From positions 62,001 to 126,000 of the forward strand of contig JAVTVJ010001814.1 of NCBI GenBank assembly GCA_034509425.1: a DNA stretch of 64,000 nucleotides. Reading direction: 5' to 3'. Under the pieces are notes generated by a model. It made no database searches and had not been told where the DNA came from. It was given only the letters and a program-made list of their open reading frames with translations. The stretch is from Eopsaltria australis (Eukaryota; Chordata; Aves; Passeriformes; Petroicidae). This document shows, piece by piece, positions 37,472 through 49,473 of this stretch; the stretch's first letter is position 1, and every line of letters starts with the position of its first letter. Position numbers and translations under genes: made by a program.

Positions 37472-40400
37472 AGTTCACCAGGTAAGAGTTTCAGGACACC
37501 CCTCTGCTCTACTGCTGTTTAACTGCATTAAGTTCACAGGCAAGCACTGTTCTGATTTGAGCCTTTATAATTCATCAGAGCACAGACTCTCAAAAGAGGA
37601 AGTCTGTTTAGTCTATCTCTATCATCATAATGACAGCAGAAACACAAAATAGCCTTTGGCTCTGGGTGAGTTAATTATCTACTTTTTTTTCCCTAGGACA
37701 CCATCTTGAAGTACTAACACATTAACCTTGCAGACTGTTCACTTAGACCTTCCACACAGCATGAGATTACTACTAGTCCCAACTGGTTAGTCTCAACTTC
37801 CCTGCTCTCTGGGGTTACCCATGTCACTCCTCATTGCCTGGAAGATTAATTTTCCTCTTAGGGACAGAATAAGCTTAAGCATACAAACACTTGAATTAAG
37901 TGATGGAACATATTCTAGAAAGAGGAAAAAACTACATGGATCTAGTCTACTGTTTGCTCTGATAAAAATGGAACACTATCAGCAAACAAGGTCTTTTCTT
38001 TACTAAATGATATATTCATACCTATTCTAGATGTGTATCAAAAGTACCTATTCTAATGAAAAGGACTGGAACTCTTCAAAAATGTGCTTTATGGTTTTCT
38101 AACACCATTAAATGTTATAAAGATTTGTTTCTGTATAGATATAATACATTTATATACAATACAAGGGGTGAATCTTCATCCACTGTAAGTCACCTGTATT
38201 TATCATTTCTTTGCAATGCATTATATAACTATCCTTCTTGTAGAATAGTGATTTTCCAAGCTGCATCAGATGTAAATGCAGTAAATATTTATCAGAATAT
38301 CTTATAAACAATACAAAAATTTAAAAAATAAATGCATAATTTCCCAGTTCTGACTACATGTTTTCATTTAAGCTTTTACTTTTCACTTTTCAGCTACTTT
38401 GGACAATGTAAATAGATTCAACTTATTTATATTTTGTTCTTGGTGTAAATACTACACTGTTGAGAGAGACATTGATTCATTTAACTGTGAAAGTATTGTT
38501 GTGTAGCTTCAGGGAAAACAGGAAATCTTTTTGTTCTTTCTATTCTGAAGGATTGCTTGGGTTTCCCTTTTAATGGATATTTTCTGATTATATTCTTGTT
38601 AGTGAAGTCATAACACTCTAGTTAATTAAACTGTAAGTTTTATAAGACATTTAATGTATTACTAATATAAGTATATTTTCTGAGCAGGACAGAGAGAACT
38701 TACATTTAGCTCCATTTCAGAGTCCTCATCTTTTTTAATCTAGGAGCCTGTTTCTTGGTACAAGTGGGGGCATCATTGATAGCTGATGAGCATGTGAGCC
38801 AAAAGCTTTTAGATCCCTATGCAGTCTGCTGAATGTGTCCATCAGAAACCAACATCTTTGTCAACCTGTCAGAAAAATTTCATCAAGACATCTGACCTTA
38901 CACCTCAAAAGAAGAAAGTGATAAACTAGTGAAAGATAAGGACAGTGGTTTACATTAAGCCCTAATAAACACGGCTTTGAAAATTTTAGAAATTTTGCTT
39001 CCAAGCTCTCTCAGCACATATCTGTCATACAATTTCTGGGAAATACAGTAAAACTAGTATCATGTCTCCTTAAAGTTTAAGTTTTTCAAGTTGCCCAGTG
39101 AAACGTTTGGTTAGGAATAGCCATAAGAGGCCCAAAAATCTCATAAAGCTGGCTGAAAATTTGGCCCCAAAGTTTTCTAGCTTCCAAATGAGCAAACTTT
39201 GGTCTTTACTGGGAAGAATTTGTGAAAACAAAATTATGCAAGACTCAGTCATATCTAAGTACCGGATGACACCTTATGACTTAAAATAAATGCTATCAAG
39301 TACACTTCAGTACACTGCATCAGTAGTAGAATTCCTGAGTTTAGGTGATTTACTAGTTGTGTTTTAGCTAGCCTTTGTATGACACACTTTTAACAAATTC
39401 AGTAAAATAAACAGCAAGTCCAGCCATTTACATGACATATTGTGAATTACATGTTCAATCAGTAGGTAGTTCAGGTTTTACTGAAATTATTACTGAAATG
39501 TCTTCAGCTTTAATTCCCACAAATATTTTGATAATATTTTGGAGGGCAACTATTTTTCCACTCCAAAATGAAACAGAGAAAGACTAATTTTTTTCTCTTA
39601 GAGTAATTTCTAATTATTAAGTGCTAAGAGTAACATTATTAAAATATATTGACAGGTCTCTCATTTCACTCAGTTCTAAAGTAAAATTTCTCACTCATTA
39701 AAACCAAGAAGCACCCTATTAGATCCTCTAAGTCAACCCACTAGTCATAAAATTAGTTTTAAAATAATGAGCTACTGATTTAAGATTAATGCTTGATTAT
39801 CTTTGTGAAGTTGATAATAGTGACTCTTACACAGACTTGCCAGAATTAATGGGCCATACAAAATTGACACAGAAAGGGAAGCCATTGCTCAAATATTTTC
39901 ATTAGAACTTCCTTATTTAATGATGGAGTGTCATGTGAAGCATGCTATGCTTCACTTTCACTTGAGATTTGGAAAATATGACTGTCAAAAAGACAGTATA
40001 TGGTTCTTTCTCATCTATGCCACAATATTAGCTTCTTTTGTGGTTTTTAATGAGGTGCATATTTCAGAGATTGTGATGGGTACCGGGAAGCAAAAAGATT
40101 AGGAATTAAGAGTTAAAAACTGGAAAAAACCACAAATTGTACAAAGCAGCATAAATTTCTCTCTATTTCCTTCTGACTTGATAATTAATAAGAGTTACAA
40201 CATAAATAAACTAGTGTTTGGCTTTGCAAGGTCAGAATGAGCCAAGAATGCATTATAGATGCCAATGATACAGGGATGAGTGCATCCACTTTATCCAATC
40301 AGGAGACATACACGGGGTGTTCTTCAGGTGGGAGGGATTTCAATTCACCTGTCTTTACTCCACAAGGCTGTTACATTTACTACTGGTTTGGATTCTTCTC

Positions 40401-40670
40401 AAGTTCACAGCCAAGAGGAGATGCTTAAGGAAAGCAATTACACCGTCCCTATTTCATTACTACCACAGATGTAGACAGACTTACAGGTAATATGGAAAAT
40501 CAGTAAAGAGCAGAGGAAAAGAGACTGTTCTGAATTATGGTTGCAGCAGTCATCATAAAACCTCTATGGTATCTGACATATCCTCAAAATAGGCCACCTT
40601 CCTGACTAAGTTTCTTTCAGATTCAGTGGTCTAGATAATTCAACCATGGTACTCTGAATGCTGTAGTAAG
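37472..40670. other. AT-rich intronic sequence, nothing recognised
   Basis: No gene, LTR end or CR1 tail could be supported. Open frames here are short and have no recognisable motif. Confidence 0.5.
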
Positions 40671-40676
40671 TATACA

Positions 40677-40722
<46 letters not shown>

Positions 40723-40726
40723 CATT
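40671..40726. repeat. TA/TG dinucleotide microsatellite
   Basis: ATATATGTGTA leads into a pure TA run from about 40684 to 40716, followed by CATATACAT. It is likely polymorphic. Confidence 0.9.
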
Positions 40727-41004
40727 TGCATTCTGTTTCCCTGTGTACTGTCCCAGAGGAATAAGGACTTTTAGCAGAAGGACAGTCTCATTAACCTGCC
40801 TCTTTTTATAACAGCATTCTGTGTAAAGATTCCAGCCTTGTAAAAGTCATTGTGATGCCGTTTGGTTTCTGCCTTTTATTTCTTTTATATGTCCTCTGTA
40901 CTCTTTGCACATATATTTGTAGCTCTGTAGCCTACTGTATTAATAGCTAGTTTTTCCAGTACTTTTCCATGGCCTTTCCCTAAGCAGAAAGACAAAACAA
41001 ATTC

Positions 41005-41395
41005 CAGAGCTCCAAGCCCCAGGGGGTGCAAGGCCCTGTCCTATCTCGGTTCTTCCTGGGAACCAAGGCTGAGAACAACTCTGAGGCACATTTTCATAAA
41101 CAAAGTAGAGCCAGTGCTAAGAGGGGGGCTCCAGAGAAGGGGCTGGACCTGGGGGGGAATTGAATCACCACTTGTTCTCTTTATTGGTGCTTTTAATCAA
41201 TTATGCTAATTTCCTAAAAGCTATAAATATGTACTCACCCCTGGAGGGGGTGGGCTTTTATGGACACCTTTCCATAACTGCTCCTGAAGACCTTCAAAAT
41301 AAAGATCCCCTTTTATATTACCTCCTTGCTAAAATGATCTCGAGTTCCTTCTCCAGGTTGGGGGAAAAGGCAACAATTGTAGTTGTACTACATAT
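41005..41395 (+). mobile_element. Possible solo LTR of an unassigned family
   Basis: The stretch is locally GC-richer. It carries CTATAAATATG (near 41220), a GGAGGGGGTGGGC box, then AATAAA in CAAAATAAAGATCCCC near 41299 and a U5-like tail ending about GGCAACA. This order resembles an LTR. I could not define a convincing TG start or a target duplication, and no second copy is in the window. A host regulatory element with a fortuitous poly(A) signal remains possible. Confidence 0.35.
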
Positions 41396-42443
41396 AGAAA
41401 CAAGGTGAGTGCTAAGCACACAGCTTTTTAGTGTATTGAAGTGCTGAATATTTTCATTCCTTTCCTCACTATTCCCATCCTGCATGGCTTATTCAGCCTG
41501 ACACAAACTATGGCAAAAAGAAGACAATTAAGAAAAACAAGGCTTAGATCCCCAGCAGCTGAGGTACTCCCATAAATCTCTACAGCTTCTCTGGTCTCCC
41601 AAAAGCATTGGTCTGGCACAACGAAGAAGTTTCCATTGTTTCCCCTATGTTTAGGTACCCAGAGAATGAGAAGTAACCCATGAACCCAGAATCCTAAAGA
41701 TTCTGTAGGATGAACCCCTAAGCAGCCAGCTGAGATGAGTTTATGGCTTTCTACTGCAGAGCACTGATGGTACCTGAGGCAGACAAAAGCTCTTGCAAAA
41801 ATTCTAGTGCCATCTATTTAGCTTTGACAGAGGAAGAAACAAGCTCAGGCACACTTAACTAAATTACACTGAACATTGATATGTGAATATGCTGTCAAAG
41901 TTAAATGAAGTGCTATGCAAAGATAATATTCTCTCTTTGCAAAGACCCAGAGCTAATCAAAATAATTAACTAAGCTATTAACCATACCAAACATACTGAC
42001 TAGTATTGTTTATTACTCATCTCAAAAGAATTTCTAATTTTTCTATGATTATGGAAGAAGGAAACACATTAAGTGTGGCAATTAAAAAATTGTGATGATT
42101 CTAGAACCATCTCTGATGAGTGTGTAGGAGAGCTAATAGTAAAGGAATTATTGAGAATAGACATGTTGGTACCAAATGTGTCAGCCTTGCACTGTTCACA
42201 GGGGTGAGCTATAGAGTAGGTCGGGAAGTACTCCTTTTCAACATAAAATAATTCAATTTTCACCACACTCAAATGTTAAGCAAAGTACTTTTCTCACTAA
42301 TATTCTGTCTTTGATTAGTAGACAGCAAAAAAAAAAATTGTGGTATTTCTTGTCCTGACTCACTCTAAGATCAGTCAGAGGACCCTGTTTCTACCAAACG
42401 GCATTGATTATCATCAATTACTAATTTATTAAAGATCTCTATA
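41396..42443. other. Intronic sequence left of the provirus
   Basis: No gene or repeat boundary was recognised. The last five bases, CTATA at 42439-42443, should be the left target duplication of the provirus but do not match the right flank. Confidence 0.5.
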
Positions 42444-43138
42444 TGTGGCAGGACGTTTACCCCACTACATCCTCTTCCTGTGTGCCACAAATAACGGATG
42501 CACAGAGATAACCCAAGGGCAGGAAGGCCCAACAGGGGTTATCTCTGGCACCAGAGGGCTCAAGCCTCAGCTAAGAATTAACATCTTAGTCTGCAGATGG
42601 AAGGAGAGATAAAGAAAAATCACTGACTTAAGAATCATGGTTTTACACTATAAAAGATACACGAACTAACAACAGGGCAGAAGTCTCTCACACCCTAAAA
42701 GTGTTTGAAGCTTCTCCCCGAAGTTTGGATGCAGGCTTCGTGGTTACTTCCCTGGGGACTGAGGGAAAGGATCTCGATGTGCTGCACCAGCAATTGGATG
42801 GTAAGATACACTGAATCCTAAGCTTATACTATTTCTTCACTAGCTTTAACTGAAAAAGGTACCATTCTTGTGCACTGTATATATTAAACTACTAGTAGTC
42901 TTTCTTTTTGTTTTATTCCTGTGTAGTACTGGTTTGCTTTTAAGTCTTATATCTGTTAGTTTCCCCGTCTATTAATAAATGTTTCATTCTATAATAGACA
43001 GAATCAGTCATCATTAAAAGAACTTATACACGTAAGTGGGTTTTGGGGTGCTGGTTACCTCAATAAGGTTACTACCTACTGCGAAGGCCTGGGCAGAAGG
43101 CAAGGACTGATATTTAACTCCTACATCCATTAGTAACA
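42444..43138 (+). repeat. 5' LTR of family A provirus
   Basis: This 695-bp LTR begins TGTGGCAGGACG and ends TAGTAACA. It has TATAAAAG at 42649-42656 and AATAAA at 42974-42979, giving U3, R and U5 in the usual order. Compared with the right LTR it lacks five bases (GTTGA, near 42596) and differs at three positions, one near its start and two within the last 20 bp. The solo copy at 11348 shares the right LTR's state at the indel. Confidence 0.95.
42649..42656 (+). promoter_or_regulatory. TATA box of family A LTR
   Basis: TATAAAAG lies about 205 bp into the LTR and 318 bp ahead of the AATAAA at 42974, consistent with an LTR promoter. The same sequence is present in the right LTR near 52496. Confidence 0.7.
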
Positions 43139-43142
43139 ATTT

Positions 43143-43160
43143 TGGAGTAGTCGGCAGGAT
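43143..43160 (+). other. Candidate primer-binding site of ERV A
   Basis: Four bases after the LTR end the sequence reads TGGAGTAGTCGGCAGGAT, starting with the TGG expected to pair with a tRNA CCA end. I could not assign the tRNA. The first gag ATG (43159) overlaps its end, so there is almost no leader outside the LTR. Confidence 0.4.
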
Positions 43161-44071
43161 GATGATATATGATTCAAACGATCAGACTAAAGACTTAACA
43201 AACTATTTACAGAGGCACAGTGTTAATCCTCTTCCAGTACAGGACTGGTTTGAGTGGGAAAAATTCCAGGAGAACATAACTGGAGAAAATGTAATTGCTC
43301 TTACACTTGCATCATGTTTAAAAGCTGCATGTGAGTGGCGAAAAGAAATTATAAGAGAACATGACAAATTAAAACAAGAGCTGAGAGAATACAAGGAAAT
43401 AATCAAAACCTTGGAAGAAAAATTGGAATTAACATCACTAAAAACCCCCGACTCTGTGGATGTTAAAGAAATTCCAAAGTTGACAAAATCACCTAGAGAT
43501 GAAAATGATGATATTCAGAAAAAATGATGAAATTGGTGATTCAAATGTTGAATTACATCCTAACCAAAACACCAAACCTCTACCTCTTAAAGAAAGAGGA
43601 ATTCCAGAACTTAAATTGAAATCCCTAATTAAAGCTGGTCTCCGAGGGACCCCAAAGTGGGTCACAATGTTCACATTTCCCTGCAGTTTGCTACCATCAC
43701 CAAATCTCCAGGAAAAGTATAAACATCTGAGGAGATTTTGTTTCACAGGGAAAAAAGAAATATGGGATGGTATAGAAAGTTTTGGATTCTGGGCTGTGAG
43801 TGTACTCCTATATCATGAACCAAACCCTCCTGACTTAATCAGTACACACGGGCCAGGAGGAGCAATGCAGTCAGCTAAAAATACCTCTACTGCTGCTACA
43901 AAAATCAACTGTTTGCAAATAAAACACAAACCTGCAGATATAAGAATGTCAAACTCTGCAGAGACGATTCTTAGCTTACTGAAAGGAACTCCAAATATAC
44001 TAAGATTGTTCAGTAGAGAAATAGGTAACAAGTACCTCAATTATCAAGTATCCATAGCTCCTTTTGGATAA
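43159..44071 (+). pseudogene. ERV A gag remnant with one frameshift
   Basis: The frame opens at ATG 43159, about 20 bp after the LTR, and runs 122 codons to a stop at 43525-43527. A second frame, offset by one base and already open at 43499, continues to 44071 without a stop. The switch falls at a run of six A's near 43517-43522, typical of a single-base indel. The first part contains a charged stretch (about residues 72-95, with KLKQEL and IIKTLEEKLEL) that looks like a coiled coil. The second part is Pro- and Gly-containing and likely matrix/capsid, but no major homology region or zinc knuckle was identified with confidence. The gag call rests mainly on position between LTR and RT. Not capable of making full Gag. 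Confidence 0.55.
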
Positions 44072-44960
44072 TTGGGGGAGGAAAAACAACAATTCAAACC
44101 CTTCATCTCACAGAGAAAAAAAAAAAAACAAACTAACACTTCTTTACAGCAGAGAAAAACCCTAAGCTGGACATCCTCAAACCAGCTTCCCCACATTCCT
44201 ACATGTTAACAACTTCTAACTACTCCTCTTATCGCTTAGTAAAAGAAGAGAAAACCTTTAAAATTTGTAGCTAACACTGAAGTTTGAAATCTCTTTCAAA
44301 GACTCCTACAGGAGCCAAAAACCTAAATTTAAGTTTTTAAGAGAAAAAAAATTAGAATTAGTTAAACTAACTCTAATAAAAAGTGTTATCTCTTACAATA
44401 ATAAAATCTGTTTTGATATAATTAAAACCTTTCCACTGCGAGTGTCCCAGTGCATTTACACATAACAGTTTACATGTCGACTGCCTTCAACTAAATGCCA
44501 AATTCCCTTTTTGGAAGGTAAAGTTCCTGGATTTTTCTGTGGTAACCAGAAACAAAGTTCACTCAAATACTTTGGTTTTTCTTTTAGTGTGTATCTGTGT
44601 GCATAGAAATTACCTGTGTGCTTGTGTGTGTATGTGTGTGGCTACCAAGTTCCAAACAGTGAAACAGCAACTTCAGAGACGCAAATTGACATTGCTAAAG
44701 TGAGAGAGACAATAGAAACTTAACTCCTCCTGCCTAGAGAAGTCAAACCAATTTTCTCTATCTCTCAATTCCCCAAACTCTGCTTGCTTACAAAGACAAA
44801 ATTTACATATGAAAAGCATGGCAAATACTAGTGCTATCTCACACTACAACAGAATTGGTTAATGAATACCACTGCCTTTGCTTCAAATCCCAAAATTAAA
44901 AAAATCAGCCTTCTAAAAATGGCCCCAATATTACCTGCTTCTACTGCAACTAATGTCAAA
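44072..44960 (+). pseudogene. Degenerate ERV A internal region between gag and RT
   Basis: Gag's end and protease are expected here, but the sequence has many stops in all frames, A runs and a GT-rich patch near 44609-44640. I could not find a protease DTGA motif. It is either decayed or non-coding in this lineage. Confidence 0.45.
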
Positions 44961-45475
44961 TAATACCTTATACCCCTTGCAATCAAACAAGGGATAACTA
45001 AAGTAATTAAAAATTTAGAACAGAAGGACATCATATTTAGAACACACTCTGCATACAACTCTCCTGTCTGGCCAGTGAAAGAAACAGATTGGAGCTGGCG
45101 TTTAACAGTTGATTTCCGGAGACTTAACGCAAACACAGGGCCTTTGACTGCAGCTGTCCCAAACATTGCAAATCACACTGCTACACTGCAAGCATCAGCA
45201 CACAAGTGGATGGCAGTGTTAGACATAAAGGACATGTTTTTTATGGTACCTATTCAGGAAGAAGATAAATCCAAATTTGCATTTACTTGGGAAGGAACAC
45301 AATACACATTTAATCGTCTTCCCCAGGGATATAAATACTCTGCAACTATCGCTCACAATGCTTTAACAGAACTCCTTCAGCAAATAAAAATCCAGGAGGG
45401 AGTACAACTTTACCAATACATTGATGATGTGCTAGTAGGGGGGAAGAAGAAAATGCAATGAGACTTACAGAGAGG
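44961..45475 (+). pseudogene. ERV A reverse transcriptase, N-terminal fragment
   Basis: This codes for the fingers and palm of a retroviral RT. Visible motifs in order are NSPVWPV, WRLTVDFRRLN, LDIKDMFF with the first catalytic Asp, FAFTWEGTQYTFNRLPQG, and YIDDVLVGG with both catalytic Asp residues. An upstream stop (TAA, 44958) closes the frame. After YIDD the frame ends at TGA 45459-45461. A change in the G run at about 45438-45443 would explain this, because the neighbouring frame stays open and looks RT-like until about 45475. Thumb, connection, RNase H and integrase are missing; ERVL gag sequence starts instead. The YIDD motif is intact here, unlike the ERVL pol further on. The frame is too short to act as a polymerase. 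Confidence 0.8.
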
Positions 45476-45484
45476 TTTGTCAAC

Positions 45485-46054
45485 AGGGAGAGAATGCAGG
45501 AGTATCATCATAGAAGACCATGGAAGACCCTTGAGGAGGGAATCCAACAGCTGAGGGAGGTGGCAGTATTGGAGGTACTCTTTGGGAGGGATGGACAACA
45601 TGATAACGACCCCGACAAGGTCAAGTGTACAGGGCAAATGTTGTGGAATCTGGCAAAGCTAGGGCCCTCCCAATACACCATCTTCATTGCAACAATTAAT
45701 GCTGATGACAACCGAGAGACAGTGGGCTCCATAGCCACCAAACTCAGGAATTATGATAGTATGATCAGTGGCCCAATGCAGGCTCAGGTCTCTGCTGTGG
45801 TCAAAGACCTCAGAGAGGAGATGATGAGGGAGGTGAGGGAGGAGATGAGGTTGATGAGTGCGGCACCAGTGCGAGTCACAAGCCCCAAAGTCAGAGCCCA
45901 GCGCCCCCCAGCCAGGAAGAGATGGTACACCCCACGATCTGAGCTGTGGTTCTTCCTGTGTGACCACGGGGAAGACATGAGGAAGTGGGATAGGAAACCC
46001 ACTGCTACCCTGGCAGCACGGGTAGAGCAACTCAAGGAGGGAAATACTAACTGA
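45485..46054 (+). pseudogene. ERVL gag, C-terminal portion
   Basis: The frame runs to TGA 46052-46054 and belongs to ERVL Gag, the structural capsid precursor. Recognisable segments include WNLAKLGPSQYTIFIATIN, a charged stretch rich in REEM repeats (about residues 115-130 of the open frame) and ELWFFLCDHGEDMRKW near its end. No CCHC zinc knuckle is seen, as in other ERVL Gag proteins. The N-terminus is lost at the chimeric junction; the first ATG of the open frame at 45458 probably still lies in ERV A RT sequence. The frame is the same as that of the downstream pro-pol, separated by in-frame stops at 46052 and 46196. Confidence 0.75.
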
Positions 46055-46193
46055 GGCGGGGGGTCTACTAAAGTGAAGGTAGCCTCAGCCTCCCATGACC
46101 GCCATGCCAGATATTACAGAAGGGAGGACGATCTGTTAGATCCCCTCGAGGGGACCTCTACCATGTATGTCCAGGAAAGAAATGATAACCAGA

Positions 46194-46216
46194 GCTAGAG
46201 GGGCCCTGCCTCTAGC
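46194..46216 (+). other. Hairpin containing the in-frame TAG before pro-pol
   Basis: GCTAGAGG (46194-46201) pairs exactly with CCTCTAGC (46209-46216) across a 7-base loop. The TAG codon at 46196-46198, in frame with gag and pol, lies in the left arm. ERVL pol is thought to be made by readthrough or shifting from gag, so a structured stop could matter, but stimulatory structures usually lie downstream of the stop. Confidence 0.45.
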
Positions 46217-49200
46217 CAGGAAGAGGCACGGGAAAACCGGGTCTTTTGGACAGTGTGGATCCGATGGCCTGGCACATCAGAACCACAAAAATATGAAGCG
46301 TTAGTTGATACTGGTGCGCAGTGCACCTTAATTCCATCAAGACATGTGGGGGCAGAACCTGTTTTTATTGCCGGGGTGACAGGGGGATCACAGCAATTAA
46401 CTTTGTTGGAAGCCGAGGTGAGCCTGACCGGGAAGGAGTGGCAGAAACACCCCATTGTGACTGGTCCAGAGGCCCCATGTATTCTGGGCATAGACTTCCT
46501 CCGGAATGGCTATTACAAAGACCCAAAGGGACTCAGGTGGGCTTTCAGAATAGCGGCTGTGGAGACAGAGGGCATCAGGCAACTGAACACCTTGCCTGGA
46601 CTATCGGAAAATCCAAATGCAGTGGGACTCCTGAGAGTAAAAGAGCAACAAGTGCCAATTGCCACCTCGACAGTGCACCGCCAGCAGAACCGGAGGAATC
46701 GAGACGCCGTGATCCCCATCCACAAGATGGAAAGCCAAGGAGTGGTCAGTAAAGCCCACTCACCCTTCAACAGCCCCATCTGGCCTGTGCGCAAGTCTGA
46801 CGGGGAATGGAGATTGACTGTGGACTATCGTGGCTTGAATGAAGTGACTCCACCATTGAGTGCTGCCGTGCCAGACACGCTGGAGCTCCAGTACGAGCTG
46901 GAGTCCAAGGCAGCAAAATGGTATGCCACCATTGACATTGCCAATGCGTTCTTCTCCATCCCTCTGGCAGCGGAGTGCAGGCCTCAGTTCGCCTTCACCT
47001 GGAGGGGAGTGCAATATACCTGGAATCGGCTGCCCCAGGGGTGGAGGCACAGCCCCACAATCTGCCATGGACTGATTCAGGCTGCACTGGAAAAGGGTGA
47101 GGCTCCAGAGCATCTCCAATACATCAATGACATCATTGTGTGGGGGAACATGGCAGCAGAGGTATTTGAGAAAGGAGAGAAGATCATCATGATCCTCCTG
47201 GAAGCCGGTTTTGCCATCAAGAAAAGCAAAGTCAAGGGACCTGCTCGAGAGATCCAGTTCTTGGGGGTAAAATGGCAAGATGGCGCCAGATTCCCACGGA
47301 CGTCATCAATAAGATCACTGCGATGTCTCTGCCAACTAACAAAAAGGAAACTCAAGCTTTCCTAGGGGCCATAGGTTTTTGGAGGATGCACATTCCAGAG
47401 TACAGCCAGATTGTGAGCCCTCTCTACCTGGTCACCCGCAAAAAGAACGATTTTCACTGGGGCCCTGAACAGCAACAAGCGTTTGCCCAGATCAAGCAGG
47501 AGATCGCTCATGCAGTAGCGCTTGGCCCAGTAAGGACAGGACCAGAGGTGAGGAATGTGCTTTACTCTGCAGCCGGGAACAAGGGCTTGTCCTGGAGCCT
47601 TTGGCAGAAGGTGCCTGGAGAGACTCGAGGCTGACCGCTGGGATTCTGGAGCCAGAGTTACAGAGGGTCTGAAGCCAACTACACCCCCACAGAGAAGGAA
47701 ATCTTGGCCGCCTATGAAGGAGTTCAAGCCGCCTCAGAGGTAATTGGCACTGAAACACAACTCCTCCTGGCACCTCGACTACCAGTGCTGGGGTGGATGT
47801 TTAAAGGAAAGGCTCCCTCTACCCACCACACCACCGATGCCACATGGAGTAAGTGGACCGCACTTATCACACAGCGCGCCCGCATTGGAAATCCGAACCG
47901 CCCTGGGATCCTGGAAATAATTACGATCTGGCCAGAAGGTGAGAGCTGTGGTCTCACTGATGAAGAGGAGCAAGAACAAGTGACCCGGGCTGAGGAGGCT
48001 CCACCATATAATCAACTGCTAGATGAAGAAAAGTGCTACGCCCTTTTCACTGATGGTTCCTGTCGCATCATAGGGATGAACCGGAAGTGGAAAGCAGCTG
48101 TGTGGAGCCCCACACGACAGGTTGCAGAAGCCACTGAAGGAGAGGGTGGGTCGAGCCAATTTGCTGAACTCAAAGCCGTTCATCTGGCCCTGGACATTGC
48201 TGAGAGAGAGAAGTGGCCAAAGCTCTATCTCTACACCGATTCGTGGATGGTAGCCAATGCTCTATGGGGTTGGCTGAAAACGTGGAAAAAGGCCAACTGG
48301 CAGCGTAGAGGAAAGCCAATCTGGGCAGCTGATGAATGGAAAGACATTGCCACTCGGGTAGAGAAGCTACCCGTAAAGGTCCGCCATGTAGACGCCCATG
48401 TCCCTAAGAGCCGAGCTAACGAAGAACACCAGAACAACAAGCAGGTAAATCACGCCGCAAAGATTGAAGTGGCACAGATAGATTTAGACTGGCAACACAA
48501 AGGGGAGCTGTTCCTAGCCCGATGGGCCCATGATGCCTCAAGCCACCAGGGCAGAGATGCCACCTATAAGTGGGCACGAGACCGAAGAGTAGACCTAACC
48601 ATGGACAGTATCTCCCAGGTGATCCATGATTGTGAGACGTGCGCTGCGATCAAACAGGCCAAGCGGGTAAAGCCTCTATGGTATGGTGGACGGTGGTCCA
48701 AATATAAGTATGGAGAGGCTTGGCAGATTAATTACATCACACTGCCTCAGACCCGCCAAGGCAAGCACTACGTTCTCACAATGGTAGAAGCCACCACAGG
48801 ATGGCTGGAGACCTACCCTGTGCCTCATGCCACTGCCCGGAACACCATCCTGGGCCTCGGAAAACAGGTCCTTTGGAGACATGGTACCCCAGAGAGAATT
48901 GAATCTGACAATGGGACTCATTTCAAAAATAGCCTTATAAACACCTGGGCTAGGGAACATGGCATCGAGTGGGTGTACCATATCCCTTATCATGCACCAG
49001 CAGCTGGGAAAGTTGAACGGTACAATGGCCTGCTCAAAACCACCTTGAAAGCACTGGGTGGGGGGACGTTCAAGAACTGGGAGACTAATTTGGCAATGGC
49101 CACATGGTTAGTGAACACCCGAGGTTCCTCCAGCCGGGCCGGGCCTGCCCACTCTGACCCCTTACGAACAACAGATGGAGATAAAGTTCCAGTAGTACAC

Positions 49201-49365
49201 ATGAGAGGTATGCTGGGAAAGACTGTTTGGGTAAACTCTGCCTCAAGTAAAGACAATCCCATCTGGGGGGTTGTCTTTGCTCAGGGACCGGGCTGCACCT
49301 GGTGGGTGATGCAAAGGGATGGAGAGACCCGATGCATACCTCAAGGAGATCTTGTTTTAGGGTGA
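46199..49365 (+). pseudogene. ERVL pro-pol: protease, RT, RNase H, integrase; inactivated
   Basis: Domains appear in the normal order. Protease has VDTGAQCTLIPS (46298 on) and GIDFLR. RT has NSPIWPV, WRLTVDYRGLN, IDIANAFFSIP and LPQGWRHSPTICHGL, but the catalytic box reads YIND rather than YxDD. RNase H shows FTDGS, FAELKAVHLALD and YTDSW (about 48040-48250). Integrase has an HHCC finger ending CETCAAIKQ, then INYITLPQ where the first catalytic Asp is expected, and keeps ESDNGTHF and GKVERYNG. A frameshift lies between about 47272 and 47365 and a TGA at 47632-47634, after which the same frame is open to 49365. Family assignment to avian ERVL is strong. No active polymerase or integrase can be made. 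Confidence 0.9.
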
Positions 49366-49457
49366 ACTACTTATGACACTGCGCTTGTATCTGTATCTGC
49401 ATGTATGTATATACCTCGAAGGTTTAAATTTGATGTAAGGTGTTTGCATGGGAAAAA

Positions 49458-49473
49458 AATTCAGGGTGGAGAA
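49458..49473 (+). other. Polypurine tract of the ERVL
   Basis: A purine-rich run containing CAGGGTGGAGAA directly precedes the LTR start TGTTGAAGG. This is where plus-strand DNA synthesis is primed in reverse transcription. Confidence 0.65.
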
